64,000 bases of DNA, from NCBI RefSeq assembly GCF_003970865.1, contig NZ_RXLZ01000023.1:1-64000 (forward strand), given 5' to 3'. This document shows positions 26,824 to 34,285 of the stretch, in pieces. The stretch is from Stenotrophomonas maltophilia (GTDB lineage: Bacteria > Pseudomonadota > Gammaproteobacteria > Xanthomonadales > Xanthomonadaceae). Each line of letters begins with the position of its first letter. Position 1 is the first letter of the stretch. The notes beneath the pieces are model-generated. The model was not told the DNA's origin and searched no databases. It worked only from the letters and a program-made list of their open reading frames with translations. A program made the translations under genes and the position numbers.

Positions 26824-28980
26824 ATGTCGCGTACCGTAGTCCTGGCCGCCGCCATCAGCCTGGCGCTGGCGGCCTGTTCCGGCAAGGAGTCCACCCCCGT
26901 GTCCGATGCCCAGAAAGCCCCGGCCCAGCAGCCGGCCGAAGCCTCCACCAATCCGCTGCTGAGCGCCAGCACGCTGCCGTTCCAGGCGCCGCAGTTCGAC
27001 AAGATCAAGGACAGCGACTACCTGCCGGCGTTCGAGGAAGGCATGCGCCAGCACCTGGCCGACGTGCGCAAGATCGCCGACAGCAGCGAACCGGCCACCT
27101 TCGACAACACCATCGTGGCGATGGAGCGCAGCGGCGAGACCCTGAACCGCGTGTCGCGCATCTTCTTCGGCCTGGTCCAGGCCGATACCAACGATGCACG
27201 CCAGAAGATCCAGGAAGAAGTGGCGCCGAAGCTGGCCGCGCACCAGGACGAGATCAATCTCGATCCGAAGCTGTTCGCGCGCGTGAAGTCGCTGTACGAC
27301 CAGCGTGACACGCTGGAACTGGACCCGGTGCAGAAGCGCCTGGTCGAGCATTACTACGACGGCCTGGTGCGCGCCGGCGCGCAGCTGTCCGACGCCGACA
27401 AGGCGAGCCTGCGCAAGCTCAACGTGGAAGAAACCACCCTTTCCACCCAGTTCCATACCCGCCTGGTGGCCGCCACTGCCGCTGCGGCCGTCGTTGTCGA
27501 CGACAAGGCCAAGCTGGCCGGCCTGGACGACAACGCGATCAACAACGCCGCCGATGCCGCCAAGGAGCGCAAGCTGGATGGCAAGTTCCTGCTGCCGCTG
27601 CAGAACACCACCCAGCAGCCGGTGCTCGGTTCGCTGAGTGACCGCGACCAGCGCGCCGCCGTGCTGAAGGCCTCGGAAACCCGCGCCGAGCGCGGCGATG
27701 CCAACGACACCCGGCAGACCGTGCAGCGCCTGGCCCAGCTGCGCGCTCAGAAGGCCAAGCTGCTCGGCTTCGACACCTTTGCCGACTACCAGCTGGGCGA
27801 CCAGATGGCCAAGACCCCGGCCGCCGCGCTCAAGCTGCTGACCGACACCGTGCCGGCCGCCACTGCCAAGGCGCGCGCCGAAGCCGGCGAGATCCAGAAG
27901 GTGATCGACGCGCAGAAGGGTGGTTTCCAGGTCGCTGCCTCGGACTGGGACTTCTACGCCGAGCAGGTGCGCAAGGCCAAGTACGATCTGGACGAATCGC
28001 AGATCAAGCCGTACTTCGAACTGGACAACGTGCTGCAGAACGGCGTCTTCTACGCCGCCACCCAGCTGTACGGCATCACCTTCAAGCCGCGCACCGACAT
28101 TCCGACCTACAACCCGGACATGAAGGTGTACGAAGTGTTCGACAAGGACGGCACCTCGCTGGCGCTGTTCTACACCGACTACTTCAAGCGTGACAGCAAG
28201 TCCGGTGGCGCCTGGATGGACGTGTTCGTCGAACAGGATGGCCTGACCGGTGCCAAGCCGGTGGTCTACAACGTCTGCAACTTCACCAAGCCGGCCGCCG
28301 GTCAGCCTGCGCTGATCAGCTTCGACGACGTCACCACCATGTTCCATGAGTTCGGCCATGCGCTGCACGGCATGTTCTCGAACGTGAAGTACCCGTCGAT
28401 CGCCGGCACCGCCACCTCGCGTGATTTCGTCGAGTTCCCGTCGCAGTTCAACGAGCACTGGGCACTGGATCCGAAGGTGTTCGCCAACTACGCCAAGCAC
28501 TACAAGACCGGCGAAGCGATGCCGCAGGAGCTGGTCGACAAGATCCTCAAGGCACGCAGCTTCAACCAGGGTTATGCGACCACCGAATACCTGTCGGCCG
28601 CACTGCTCGACCTGGCCTGGCACACGCAGAAGGCCGATGCGCCGCTGCAGGATGTCGGCGCCTTTGAAGCCAGCGCGCTGAAGAAGTTCAAGGTCGACCT
28701 GCCGCAGGTGCCGCCGCGTTACCGCACCACCTACTTCGACCACATCTGGGGTGGCGGTTACTCGGCCGGCTACTACGCCTACTTCTGGGCGGAAGTGCTG
28801 GACCATGATGCCTACCAGTGGTTCACCGAACACGGTGGCCTGACCGCGGCCAACGGCCAGGAGTTCCGCGACAAGATCCTCTCGCGCGGCAACAGCGTGG
28901 AACTGTCGACCCTGTACCGCGACTTCCGCGGCAAGGACCCGTCGGTGGAACCGCTGCTGAAGTTCCGCGGGCTGAAGTAA
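26824..28980 (+). CDS. M3 family peptidase, lipoprotein (peptidyl-dipeptidase Dcp-like)
   Basis: A 718-residue thimet/Dcp-type zinc metallopeptidase. The zinc motif HEFGH is at 508-512 (FHEFGHALHGMFS), with the third ligand expected in the following helix (FVEFPSQFNEHW). The N-terminus has a signal peptide ending in the lipobox LAAC (Cys18), so the enzyme is probably anchored in the outer or inner membrane facing the periplasm, unlike cytoplasmic E. coli Dcp. Family members remove dipeptides from oligopeptides. ATG 26824 follows AAGGAGTG at a good distance. A strong terminator follows. Confidence 0.92.
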   Translation: MSRTVVLAAAISLALAACSGKESTPVSDAQKAPAQQPAEASTNPLLSASTLPFQAPQFDKIKDSDYLPAFEEGMRQHLADVRKIADSSEPATFDNTIVAMERSGETLNRVSRIFFGLVQADTNDARQKIQEEVAPKLAAHQDEINLDPKLFARVKSLYDQRDTLELDPVQKRLVEHYYDGLVRAGAQLSDADKASLRKLNVEETTLSTQFHTRLVAATAAAAVVVDDKAKLAGLDDNAINNAADAAKERKLDGKFLLPLQNTTQQPVLGSLSDRDQRAAVLKASETRAERGDANDTRQTVQRLAQLRAQKAKLLGFDTFADYQLGDQMAKTPAAALKLLTDTVPAATAKARAEAGEIQKVIDAQKGGFQVAASDWDFYAEQVRKAKYDLDESQIKPYFELDNVLQNGVFYAATQLYGITFKPRTDIPTYNPDMKVYEVFDKDGTSLALFYTDYFKRDSKSGGAWMDVFVEQDGLTGAKPVVYNVCNFTKPAAGQPALISFDDVTTMFHEFGHALHGMFSNVKYPSIAGTATSRDFVEFPSQFNEHWALDPKVFANYAKHYKTGEAMPQELVDKILKARSFNQGYATTEYLSAALLDLAWHTQKADAPLQDVGAFEASALKKFKVDLPQVPPRYRTTYFDHIWGGGYSAGYYAYFWAEVLDHDAYQWFTEHGGLTAANGQEFRDKILSRGNSVELSTLYRDFRGKDPSVEPLLKFRGLK

Positions 28981-29007
28981 GCGCGACCTGAAGTACGAAA
29001 GAAATAG

Positions 29008-29032
29008 CGGCGGGGGAAACCCCGCCGTTTTT
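29008..29032 (+). terminator. Rho-independent terminator after the M3 peptidase
   Basis: Perfect 8-bp stem (cggcgggg/ccccgccg) with a GAAA tetraloop followed by TTTTT, 28 bases after the stop codon at 28980. Confidence 0.9.
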
Positions 29033-29074
29033 CGTTGTATCGATGCCATCGACAGATTCCGCAGTTTGCCGCTC

Positions 29075-29320
29075 ATCCACGCATGGCGTGGATCCATGTA
29101 TCGACCAAGGTCGACACCCACCAAAAGCAGGCCATGCCATTCCGACAGTTCGCGGAGATCTGTCGAAGGCGGGGTGGGTCCGGTTGCGGGGGTGTCCGCG
29201 GCATGGATGCCGCGGCCAAGCTTACAGGGACGTACTTGCAGCGTCCCCCGCAACCGGACCCACCCCGCCATCCCCCAGGAAACCGGCTTTGGCTGTTGCT
29301 GTCGCTGTTGAGGTTGCTGT
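29075..29320 (+). repeat. composite multi-hairpin element, copy 2
   Basis: Hairpin 1 at 29075-29093, hairpin 2 at 29098-29117 (gtatcgaccaaggtcgacac), and a large stem-loop with arms 29168-29192 and 29245-29269 identical to copies 1 and 3. The inner hairpin is longer here (ccgcggcat/atgccgcgg, 29196-29215). The flank ctgtcgaag and the tail ggcttt are shared with the other copies. It lies between the convergent M3 peptidase and dehydroquinase-like genes; the gap otherwise holds only the terminator and a REP. Confidence 0.85.
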
Positions 29321-29327
29321 TGAGGTT

Positions 29328-29371
29328 GCCGGCCAGCGGCCGGCACTACCGGGTGCCGGGCACTGCCCGGC
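29328..29371. repeat. REP hairpins at the end of the dehydroquinase-like pair
   Basis: ccggccagcggccgg ending CTAC (29329-29349), then gccgggcactgcccggc (29355-29371), directly against the stop codon of the gene at 29374. Confidence 0.75.
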
Positions 29372-29373
29372 CA

Positions 29374-29820
29374 TCACGTCCCCACATGCACCCGGTTCGC
29401 CTGCTCGGCCAACCCGAGGTGGTCCAGCGCGATGTCCAGCGCCAGCACATAGCTCTGTGCGCCATACCCGGCGGCGATGCCCAGGCGCTGGCCAACACCG
29501 GCCGGCAGGCACGGCTCAGCCACCGCGCCATCGTCATGCACTTCCACGTACGCGTTGTGCAGGTACGGCAGCAGCCGCTGCAGGCGCAGGCTGTTGGCAC
29601 ACGCACCCGGGTCAAGCAGCGTCACCTCGCCACGGCTGTGATCGGCCACGCGCAGCGCATCCAGCAGTTCCTGTTCCGAACCGCAGGCACGGATCGCCAC
29701 GCTGGTGCCGGCATCAATCGCACGATGCACCAGCGACTTCAGTACCGGCGCCGGCAGCGGCATCGCCGTGCGGATCAAGGCGCCGGCCGCTTCCGGGCCG
29801 CGGATGATGAAGATCGACAT
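29374..29820 (-). CDS. degenerate type II 3-dehydroquinase-like protein A
   Basis: A 148-residue protein that reads as a type II dehydroquinase relative without a full active site. The family pattern R-x3-SE-x-LLD, [N/D]xG in the helix start, EVH, and the C-terminal G-[YL]-G-x-Q-x-Y-x-LAL can be traced (AIRACGSEQELLDAL, TLLDPGACANS, AYVEVHDDG, AAGYGAQSYVLALDIAL). The loop GPNLN is replaced by GPEAAG, the catalytic Asn before the helix is Asp, the active His of THTS is missing and the Arg after EVH is lost; the Glu and His of EVH remain. It is three bases downstream of a related gene. Enzymatic dehydroquinase activity is unlikely; a binding or structural role is an inference. Confidence 0.6.
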   Translation of the reverse strand: MSIFIIRGPEAAGALIRTAMPLPAPVLKSLVHRAIDAGTSVAIRACGSEQELLDALRVADHSRGEVTLLDPGACANSLRLQRLLPYLHNAYVEVHDDGAVAEPCLPAGVGQRLGIAAGYGAQSYVLALDIALDHLGLAEQANRVHVGT

Positions 29821-29823
29821 GGC

Positions 29824-30225
29824 TCAGCCCTCCTGCGCCAGGCGGCGGCCAACGATGGCCAGCGACAACGGGTAGCCGGCCTGCTGGCTGCGCTGGTCCA
29901 CCACCACCGCGGCGGGGCCATGCTGCAGGCGCAGGCGTGCCTCCAGGCCGGGCTCGCTGGGTGCCTGCAGTTCGATGTACTGCGCCGGCAGTCGTTCCAA
30001 CGCCGCCTGCAGTGCACCGCCCTCGGCCTGCCATTGCGCATCGTCGGCCACGCCGACATCCAGCAGTACCCAGTCGGCCGAACGTGCCTGCGGCTGGCAC
30101 AGGCACTGGCGGACTTCGGACAGGCTGGCGCAGTCGCTGCACAGCACGCGATGGCCGGCCAGCTGCGCCGGCAGCTGCGGGTGCGGCGCCGACGGAGACG
30201 CGTGGCGGATCACCAGGAGGGTCAT
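29824..30225 (-). CDS. degenerate type II 3-dehydroquinase-like protein B
   Basis: A 133-residue protein upstream of, and probably co-transcribed with, the 29374-29820 gene. Both start with a short hydrophobic strand then Arg (MTLLVIRHASP versus MSIFIIRGPEA), and both end with a Gln-x2-Gly-Tyr-x2-x-Leu-Ala helix (RSQQAGYPLSLAIVGRRL here). The pattern S-x-SEV, VLLDVG, YIELQ matches the dehydroquinase layout, but EVH has become ELQ and the catalytic Asn, His and Arg are absent. ATG 30225 follows the ribosome-site-like purines poorly, but an upstream Met at 30267 adds an unlikely basic leader. I know no named family for it. Confidence 0.55.
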   Translation of the reverse strand: MTLLVIRHASPSAPHPQLPAQLAGHRVLCSDCASLSEVRQCLCQPQARSADWVLLDVGVADDAQWQAEGGALQAALERLPAQYIELQAPSEPGLEARLRLQHGPAAVVVDQRSQQAGYPLSLAIVGRRLAQEG

Positions 30226-30529
30226 ACAACACCTTGCGGAATGCGCTCTGTGGCGCGGTGGGCACACGATGCGCGTGCTGCCCGTAAAGGTGCGATGCCC
30301 GCGGCCGGGCCAGGGCGTAAAACCTGCGTAACCCGTTTTGTAGAGCCGAGCCCATGCTCGGCTGCCGTTCCGTAGAGTCGAGCTTGCTCGACTGCTCTGC
30401 GCCTCAGTCGAGCAAGCTCGACGCTACAAGAGCAAGCCGAGCATGGGCTCGGCTCTACAGGTTCCAGGCGCGGGAACCTCCTGCGCCTGCATGTGGTCTG
30501 ATACAGCTACCACTCACCCGGAGCCTGCC
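30226..30529. other. 304-base gap before lepB
   Basis: No gene. Its centre is taken by four REPs (30340-30458). The remaining parts should carry the promoters of the dehydroquinase-like pair and of the signal peptidase gene; gatacagctacc at 30499 is not a convincing -10 box. Confidence 0.3.
30340..30458. repeat. nested palindrome of four REPs
   Basis: Four hairpins in the order outer-inner-inner'-outer'. Outer units: GTAG at 30340 with agccgag/ctcggct, and its exact 24-base reverse complement ending CTAC at 30458. Inner units: GTAG at 30372 with gtcgagcttgctcgac, and its reverse complement (one mismatch) ending CTAC at 30427. The whole block is therefore a 119-base super-palindrome. Confidence 0.85.
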
Positions 30530-31156
30530 ATGGATGCTGTTGCCCGCCCTCCCTTTTCCGAACGCGCGCTGGCCTGGCTGAAGAAGGAGGCGCTGCCGTT
30601 GCTGGTGATGCTCGGCCTGCTCGCCGCCGCCCGCGATACCCTGGCCAACCACTACGTGGTGCCCAGCGGCTCGATGCAGCCGACCCTGCAGCCCGGCGAC
30701 CGGGTGGTGGTGGACATGCGTGCCTACGGCCTGCGCCTGCCATTCACCAGCAAGGAACTGATGTCCACCGGCACGCCGCAGCGCGGCGAAGTGGCGGTAT
30801 TCGATTCGCCGGCCGACGGCACCCGCCTGATCAAGCGGGTGGCCGCAGTGGCCGGTGACCATGTGCAGCTGCACGAAGGGCACCTGAGCATCAACGGCCA
30901 GCCGCTGCAGACCGCCGACCTGCAGGACGTGGAAGCCTTCGGTGAACGCCGTGCCAGCCTCGATCTGGACATGGGCGGCGGCCCGGACATCGCAGACCTG
31001 GTCGTGCCCGACGGCAAGGTGCTGGTGCTGGGTGACCACCGTGGCAACAGCTTCGATGGCCGCTTCTTCGGCTTCGTCGACGCCGACAAGGTCTACGGCC
31101 GCGCCGTGGCGGTGTACTACCGCCGGGGCGCCGGCTTCGAATGGCAGCGCCTGTAA
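30530..31156 (+). CDS. signal peptidase I
   Basis: A 208-residue type I signal peptidase, which cleaves signal peptides at the outer face of the inner membrane. One N-terminal membrane segment (about 20-37) precedes the catalytic Ser48 in VPSGSMQPTL; the general-base Lys is K102 in TRLIKRVAAV, and the C-terminal box GDHRGNSFDGR is intact. It is shorter than E. coli LepB and has one membrane segment, and it is not next to lepA or rnc, so it may be a second paralogue rather than the main lepB. ATG 30530 follows GGAGCC at a good distance. Confidence 0.92.
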   Translation: MDAVARPPFSERALAWLKKEALPLLVMLGLLAAARDTLANHYVVPSGSMQPTLQPGDRVVVDMRAYGLRLPFTSKELMSTGTPQRGEVAVFDSPADGTRLIKRVAAVAGDHVQLHEGHLSINGQPLQTADLQDVEAFGERRASLDLDMGGGPDIADLVVPDGKVLVLGDHRGNSFDGRFFGFVDADKVYGRAVAVYYRRGAGFEWQRL

Positions 31157-31280
31157 GCTGAATTGATACTTCCTGTGTATCAATCCTGACCTATCGGGTT
31201 ATGGATCGACTGGATGGACGGGCCTAGTCTGAGGCCCGTTCCCTCCCACGCCCGGCCGTCCCCACCGGCCCTTCGATTCC

Positions 31281-32537
31281 ATGACTGGCGAAACCACGGT
31301 GGCCGTCGAGCGCCGCCCCCACACCGTCGACTGCGACGCTGAGACCCGCATCCAGCAGGGCACGCCGGCCTTCCGCCGCACCGCGCTGGCGCTGTTCCTG
31401 GCCGGCTTCTCCACCTTCGGCCTGCTGTACACGGTGCAGCCGCTGCTGCCCGAATTCAGCCGCCACTTCGGCGTGTCCGCCGCCGGCAGCGCGATGTCGC
31501 TGTCGCTGACCACCGGCACGCTGGCGGTGGCCATGCTGCTGGCCGGCCTGCTGTCCGACGCGGTCGGCCGCCGCCCGTTGATGATTGCTGCGCTGCTGGC
31601 CTCGGCCATGCTGTCGCTGAGCACGGCGCTGGTGGACGACTGGACCACGCTGCTGGTGCTGCGCACCCTGCTCGGCCTGGCGCTGAGTGGCGTGCCGGCA
31701 GTGGCGATGACCTACCTGGTCGAGGAAATGGACAGCCGCGCGCTGGGCCTGGCGATGGGCCTGTACATCGGCGGCAACGCCATCGGTGGCATGAGCGGGC
31801 GCCTGCTGGCCGGCATCATCGCCGATCACTGGGGTTGGCGCTGGGGCATCGGCGTGGTCTCGATCATTGCGGTGGCCAGCACCGTGCTGCTGTGGCTGCA
31901 GCTGCCGCCGTCGCGCCATTTCCATCCCCGCCGTGACGGCCTGCGCCAGCTGCCGTCACGCTGGCGCATGCTGTTCGCCGACCCGGGCCTGCCGTGGCTG
32001 TTTGCCACCTCGTTCGTGCTGATGGGCGTGTTCGTCACCCTCTACAACTACCTGGGCTACCACCTGCTGGCGCCACCGTACCACCTCAGCCAGACCGTGG
32101 TCGGCCTGATCTTCAGCGTCTACTTGGTGGGCACCTTCAGTTCGGCGTGGATGGGCCAGCAGGCGACGCGTTACGGACGCGGTCGCATCCTGTCGATCTC
32201 GTTCGCGCTGATGGGCGCCGGCATCGCGTTGCTGGCGATGCCCTGGCTGAGCACGATGGCACTGGGCATCGCGCTGGTGACCTTCGGCTTCTTCGGCGGT
32301 CATTCGGTGGCCAGCAGCTGGGTCGGCAGCCGTGCCGGCACGATGCGCGCGGAAGCGTCGGCGCTGTACCTGTTTGCCTACTACCTCGGTTCCAGTGTGC
32401 TGGGCGGGGTCGGCGGCCTGGCCTATGCGGCCTGGGACTGGCTGGGTGTGTGCCTGTTCGCCGCCGTGCTGACCCTGATCGGTGGTGGCATCGTCTGGGC
32501 GCTGCAGCAGCGCGCGCCGCAGCCGGTCACGGCGTGA
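31281..32537 (+). CDS. MFS transporter (YnfM/inner-membrane efflux type)
   Basis: A 418-residue major facilitator protein with about 12 membrane segments, beginning near residue 33 (ALALFLAGFSTFGLLYTVQPLLPEF). The motif between segments 2 and 3, GLLSDAVGRRPLM, is the MFS motif A. The pattern of LLYTVQPLLP and the adjacent divergent-type LysR regulator recall the YnfM/YnfL arrangement of proton-driven drug or arabinose-like exporters. Substrate unknown. A convergent LysR gene lies 117 bases away. Confidence 0.88.
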   Translation: MTGETTVAVERRPHTVDCDAETRIQQGTPAFRRTALALFLAGFSTFGLLYTVQPLLPEFSRHFGVSAAGSAMSLSLTTGTLAVAMLLAGLLSDAVGRRPLMIAALLASAMLSLSTALVDDWTTLLVLRTLLGLALSGVPAVAMTYLVEEMDSRALGLAMGLYIGGNAIGGMSGRLLAGIIADHWGWRWGIGVVSIIAVASTVLLWLQLPPSRHFHPRRDGLRQLPSRWRMLFADPGLPWLFATSFVLMGVFVTLYNYLGYHLLAPPYHLSQTVVGLIFSVYLVGTFSSAWMGQQATRYGRGRILSISFALMGAGIALLAMPWLSTMALGIALVTFGFFGGHSVASSWVGSRAGTMRAEASALYLFAYYLGSSVLGGVGGLAYAAWDWLGVCLFAAVLTLIGGGIVWALQQRAPQPVTA

Positions 32538-32574
32538 CCCGACGCGCGTTCCGCACGGGCACGGCGTTGCTCTG

Positions 32575-32632
32575 GTAGATGCCGACCTTGGTCGGCGCTC
32601 TGGCAGGGCGGCCAACCAAGGTTGGCGTCTAC
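32575..32632. repeat. SMAG REP dimer
   Basis: GTAG at 32575 with gccgaccttggtcggc, and an inverted unit gccaaccaaggttggc closed by CTAC at 32629-32632; located between the convergent MFS and LysR genes. Confidence 0.85.
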
Positions 32633-32654
32633 CAAAGCTGCCTGGTCGGGCGCA

Positions 32655-33563
32655 TTACCCGCCCGCGAACGCCTCACGCAGCAGCCCGGCGAAATTGCGG
32701 ATCAGCGGCGTCACCCCCTCGCGGCGCCACGCCAGCTGCACTTCCGAATGCGCACCGGCATCGGCCAGCGCCACGAAGCGCGCGCCCTCCACCCGGATGT
32801 GATCGCACGACGACGGCAGGATCGCCGCACCCAGGCCCGCTGCGGCCAGACTGATCAACGTCGACGCCTCACCGGCTTCCTGCACGATGCGCGGGGTGAA
32901 GCCCGCCGCCGCGCACAGCGCGATCATGTGGTCGTGGATGCCGGCACCGGCACTGCGCCGGAACGCCACGAACGGTTCCTGCGCGAAGTCGCGCAGCGAC
33001 AGCGTTCCTTGTTTCGACAGTTTGCGCAGGGCAGGGTGGTCGGCATGCACGATCAACGCCAGCGGATCGACGAACAGGCTGTGCGCCACCAGTTCCGGCG
33101 GCAATGCACGCTTGCGGATGATGCCCACGTCCAGGCTGCCATCGAGCAGCGCATCGATCTGCTGCAGGGTGTTCATCTCGCTCAGCTGCAGTCGCACCTG
33201 CGGATACTGCTGGCGGTAGCGCAGGATCGAACGCGGAATCTGCGGTGACAACGGCGTGGCGCGGGTCAGGCCGATACGCAGCTCACCCTGCTCACCGCGC
33301 TGCGCGCGCTGCACCTCGTCCACCGCTGCTTCCACCTGCTGCACGATGGCGCGTGCACGTTCCAGCAGCAGCTCGCCCGCTGGCGTCAGCTGCACACGAC
33401 GATGGCTGCGCACGAACAGGCGCGCCCCGATCAGTTCCTCCAGCTGGCGGATCTGCTGGCTGAGCGGCGGCTGCGACATGCCCAACCGCTCCGCCGCCTG
33501 GCCGAAGTGCAGCGTATCGGCGACAGCGAGGAAGTAACGCAGGTGGCGGAGTTCGATGGACAT
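32655..33563 (-). CDS. LysR family transcriptional regulator
   Basis: A 302-residue LysR protein. The N-terminal winged helix (1-60; MSIELRHLRYFLAVADTLHFGQAAERLGMSQ) is followed by a type 2 periplasmic-binding-fold effector domain (about 90-295). It resembles the BenM/YnfL group. It is convergent with the MFS exporter, which is a plausible target since YnfL-type regulators often sit beside YnfM-type exporters, but this is inference. ATG 33563 begins the conserved M-x-L-R-H-L-R-Y-F start. Its start faces the hypothetical gene at 33637. Confidence 0.9.
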   Translation of the reverse strand: MSIELRHLRYFLAVADTLHFGQAAERLGMSQPPLSQQIRQLEELIGARLFVRSHRRVQLTPAGELLLERARAIVQQVEAAVDEVQRAQRGEQGELRIGLTRATPLSPQIPRSILRYRQQYPQVRLQLSEMNTLQQIDALLDGSLDVGIIRKRALPPELVAHSLFVDPLALIVHADHPALRKLSKQGTLSLRDFAQEPFVAFRRSAGAGIHDHMIALCAAAGFTPRIVQEAGEASTLISLAAAGLGAAILPSSCDHIRVEGARFVALADAGAHSEVQLAWRREGVTPLIRNFAGLLREAFAGG

Positions 33564-33636
33564 GCAGCAGCGGCAGATGACGCGCCCGGTCGGCCTGCCT
33601 ATCTTACGGTCAGGAATCCACCGTGGCCGGAACCCC

Positions 33637-33951
33637 ATGCCCTTCGATCCGCCAATCCATCGCGAATGGTTGAACACCTTCCTGGCCTGGGCTGCACCCC
33701 ATGGCATCGCCACGCGCTGTCCCCCCACCGCCAACCCGGCTGGCAGGCTCGACATCGACACCGCGCAGGTCATCGCCCGCATCACCTACTGGAGTTCCGG
33801 CGAATGCGATGCCGAGATTCTTGATGTTGAATCAGAGCAGCGGATCTACCAGTGCAGCTGGACCAACCTGCAGCCCGGACATTTCGACACCGCGTTCGCG
33901 CAATGGCTCGCCCTCGTGCACGGCCCCACGGGGCAATCGCCCCCGCCGTGA
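33637..33951 (+). CDS. small cytoplasmic protein, possibly TriTu immunity family
   Basis: A 104-residue protein without signal peptide or membrane segment. The layout WLNTFLAWAAPHG..., IARITYWSSGECDAEILD, CSWTNLQPGHFDTAFAQWLAL, with several conserved-looking Trp residues, recalls the TriTu immunity protein family seen in Xanthomonadaceae, but this is from memory and uncertain. No toxin gene lies beside it. The start at 33637 gives MPFDPPIHREW; an upstream Met at 33556 overlaps the LysR start. Confidence 0.55.
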   Translation: MPFDPPIHREWLNTFLAWAAPHGIATRCPPTANPAGRLDIDTAQVIARITYWSSGECDAEILDVESEQRIYQCSWTNLQPGHFDTAFAQWLALVHGPTGQSPPP

Positions 33952-34285
33952 GCTGCACGTAGGGTCAGAGCCCGTTGCAAGGCAACGGGATCCGAGTCGC
34001 GGATCCAACAGTTCGATCATTTGTACGTCATCCACGCATGGCGTGGACCGATCGTGTCGACCAAGGTCGACACCTACCAATAGCAGCAGTCTGTCGAAGG
34101 CGGGGTGGGTCCGGTTGCGGGGGCGTGAGCCGCATGGATGCGGCGACCGAGCTTACAGGGACGTACTTGCAGCGTCCCCCGCAACCGGACCCACCCCGCC
34201 ATCTCACGGAAGCCCGGCTTTTGACGTTGCAGTTGCCGTTGACGTTGATTCGGCAGGTGCAGGGCGCAGCCCTGCCGAACACCCC
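33952..34285. other. 334-base repeat-filled gap
   Basis: No gene. Contents in order: a cccgttgc/gcaacggg hairpin (33971-33989), composite element copy 3 (34030-34245), and a final gcagggcgcagccctgc hairpin (34258-34274) just before the stop codon of the LysR gene. Confidence 0.5.
34030..34245 (+). repeat. composite multi-hairpin element, copy 3
   Basis: Hairpin 1 at 34030-34048, hairpin 2 at 34054-34073 (gtgtcgaccaaggtcgacac), and the large stem-loop with arms 34099-34123 and 34176-34200, identical to copies 1 and 2. The inner hairpin is the short gccgcat/atgcggc form, as in copy 1. The spacer between hairpin 2 and the large arm is only 25 bases here. The tail agcccggcttttgacgttg matches copy 1. 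Confidence 0.85.

Noticed and set aside
26071..29346. 1091-codon minus-strand frame
   Set aside because: Antisense to the acyltransferase and M3 peptidase genes and to composite element copy 2; no domain.
29008..29373. Riboswitch or small RNA in the gap after the M3 peptidase
   Set aside because: The structure is explained by one terminator, the composite element and REP hairpins; no known RNA consensus was seen.
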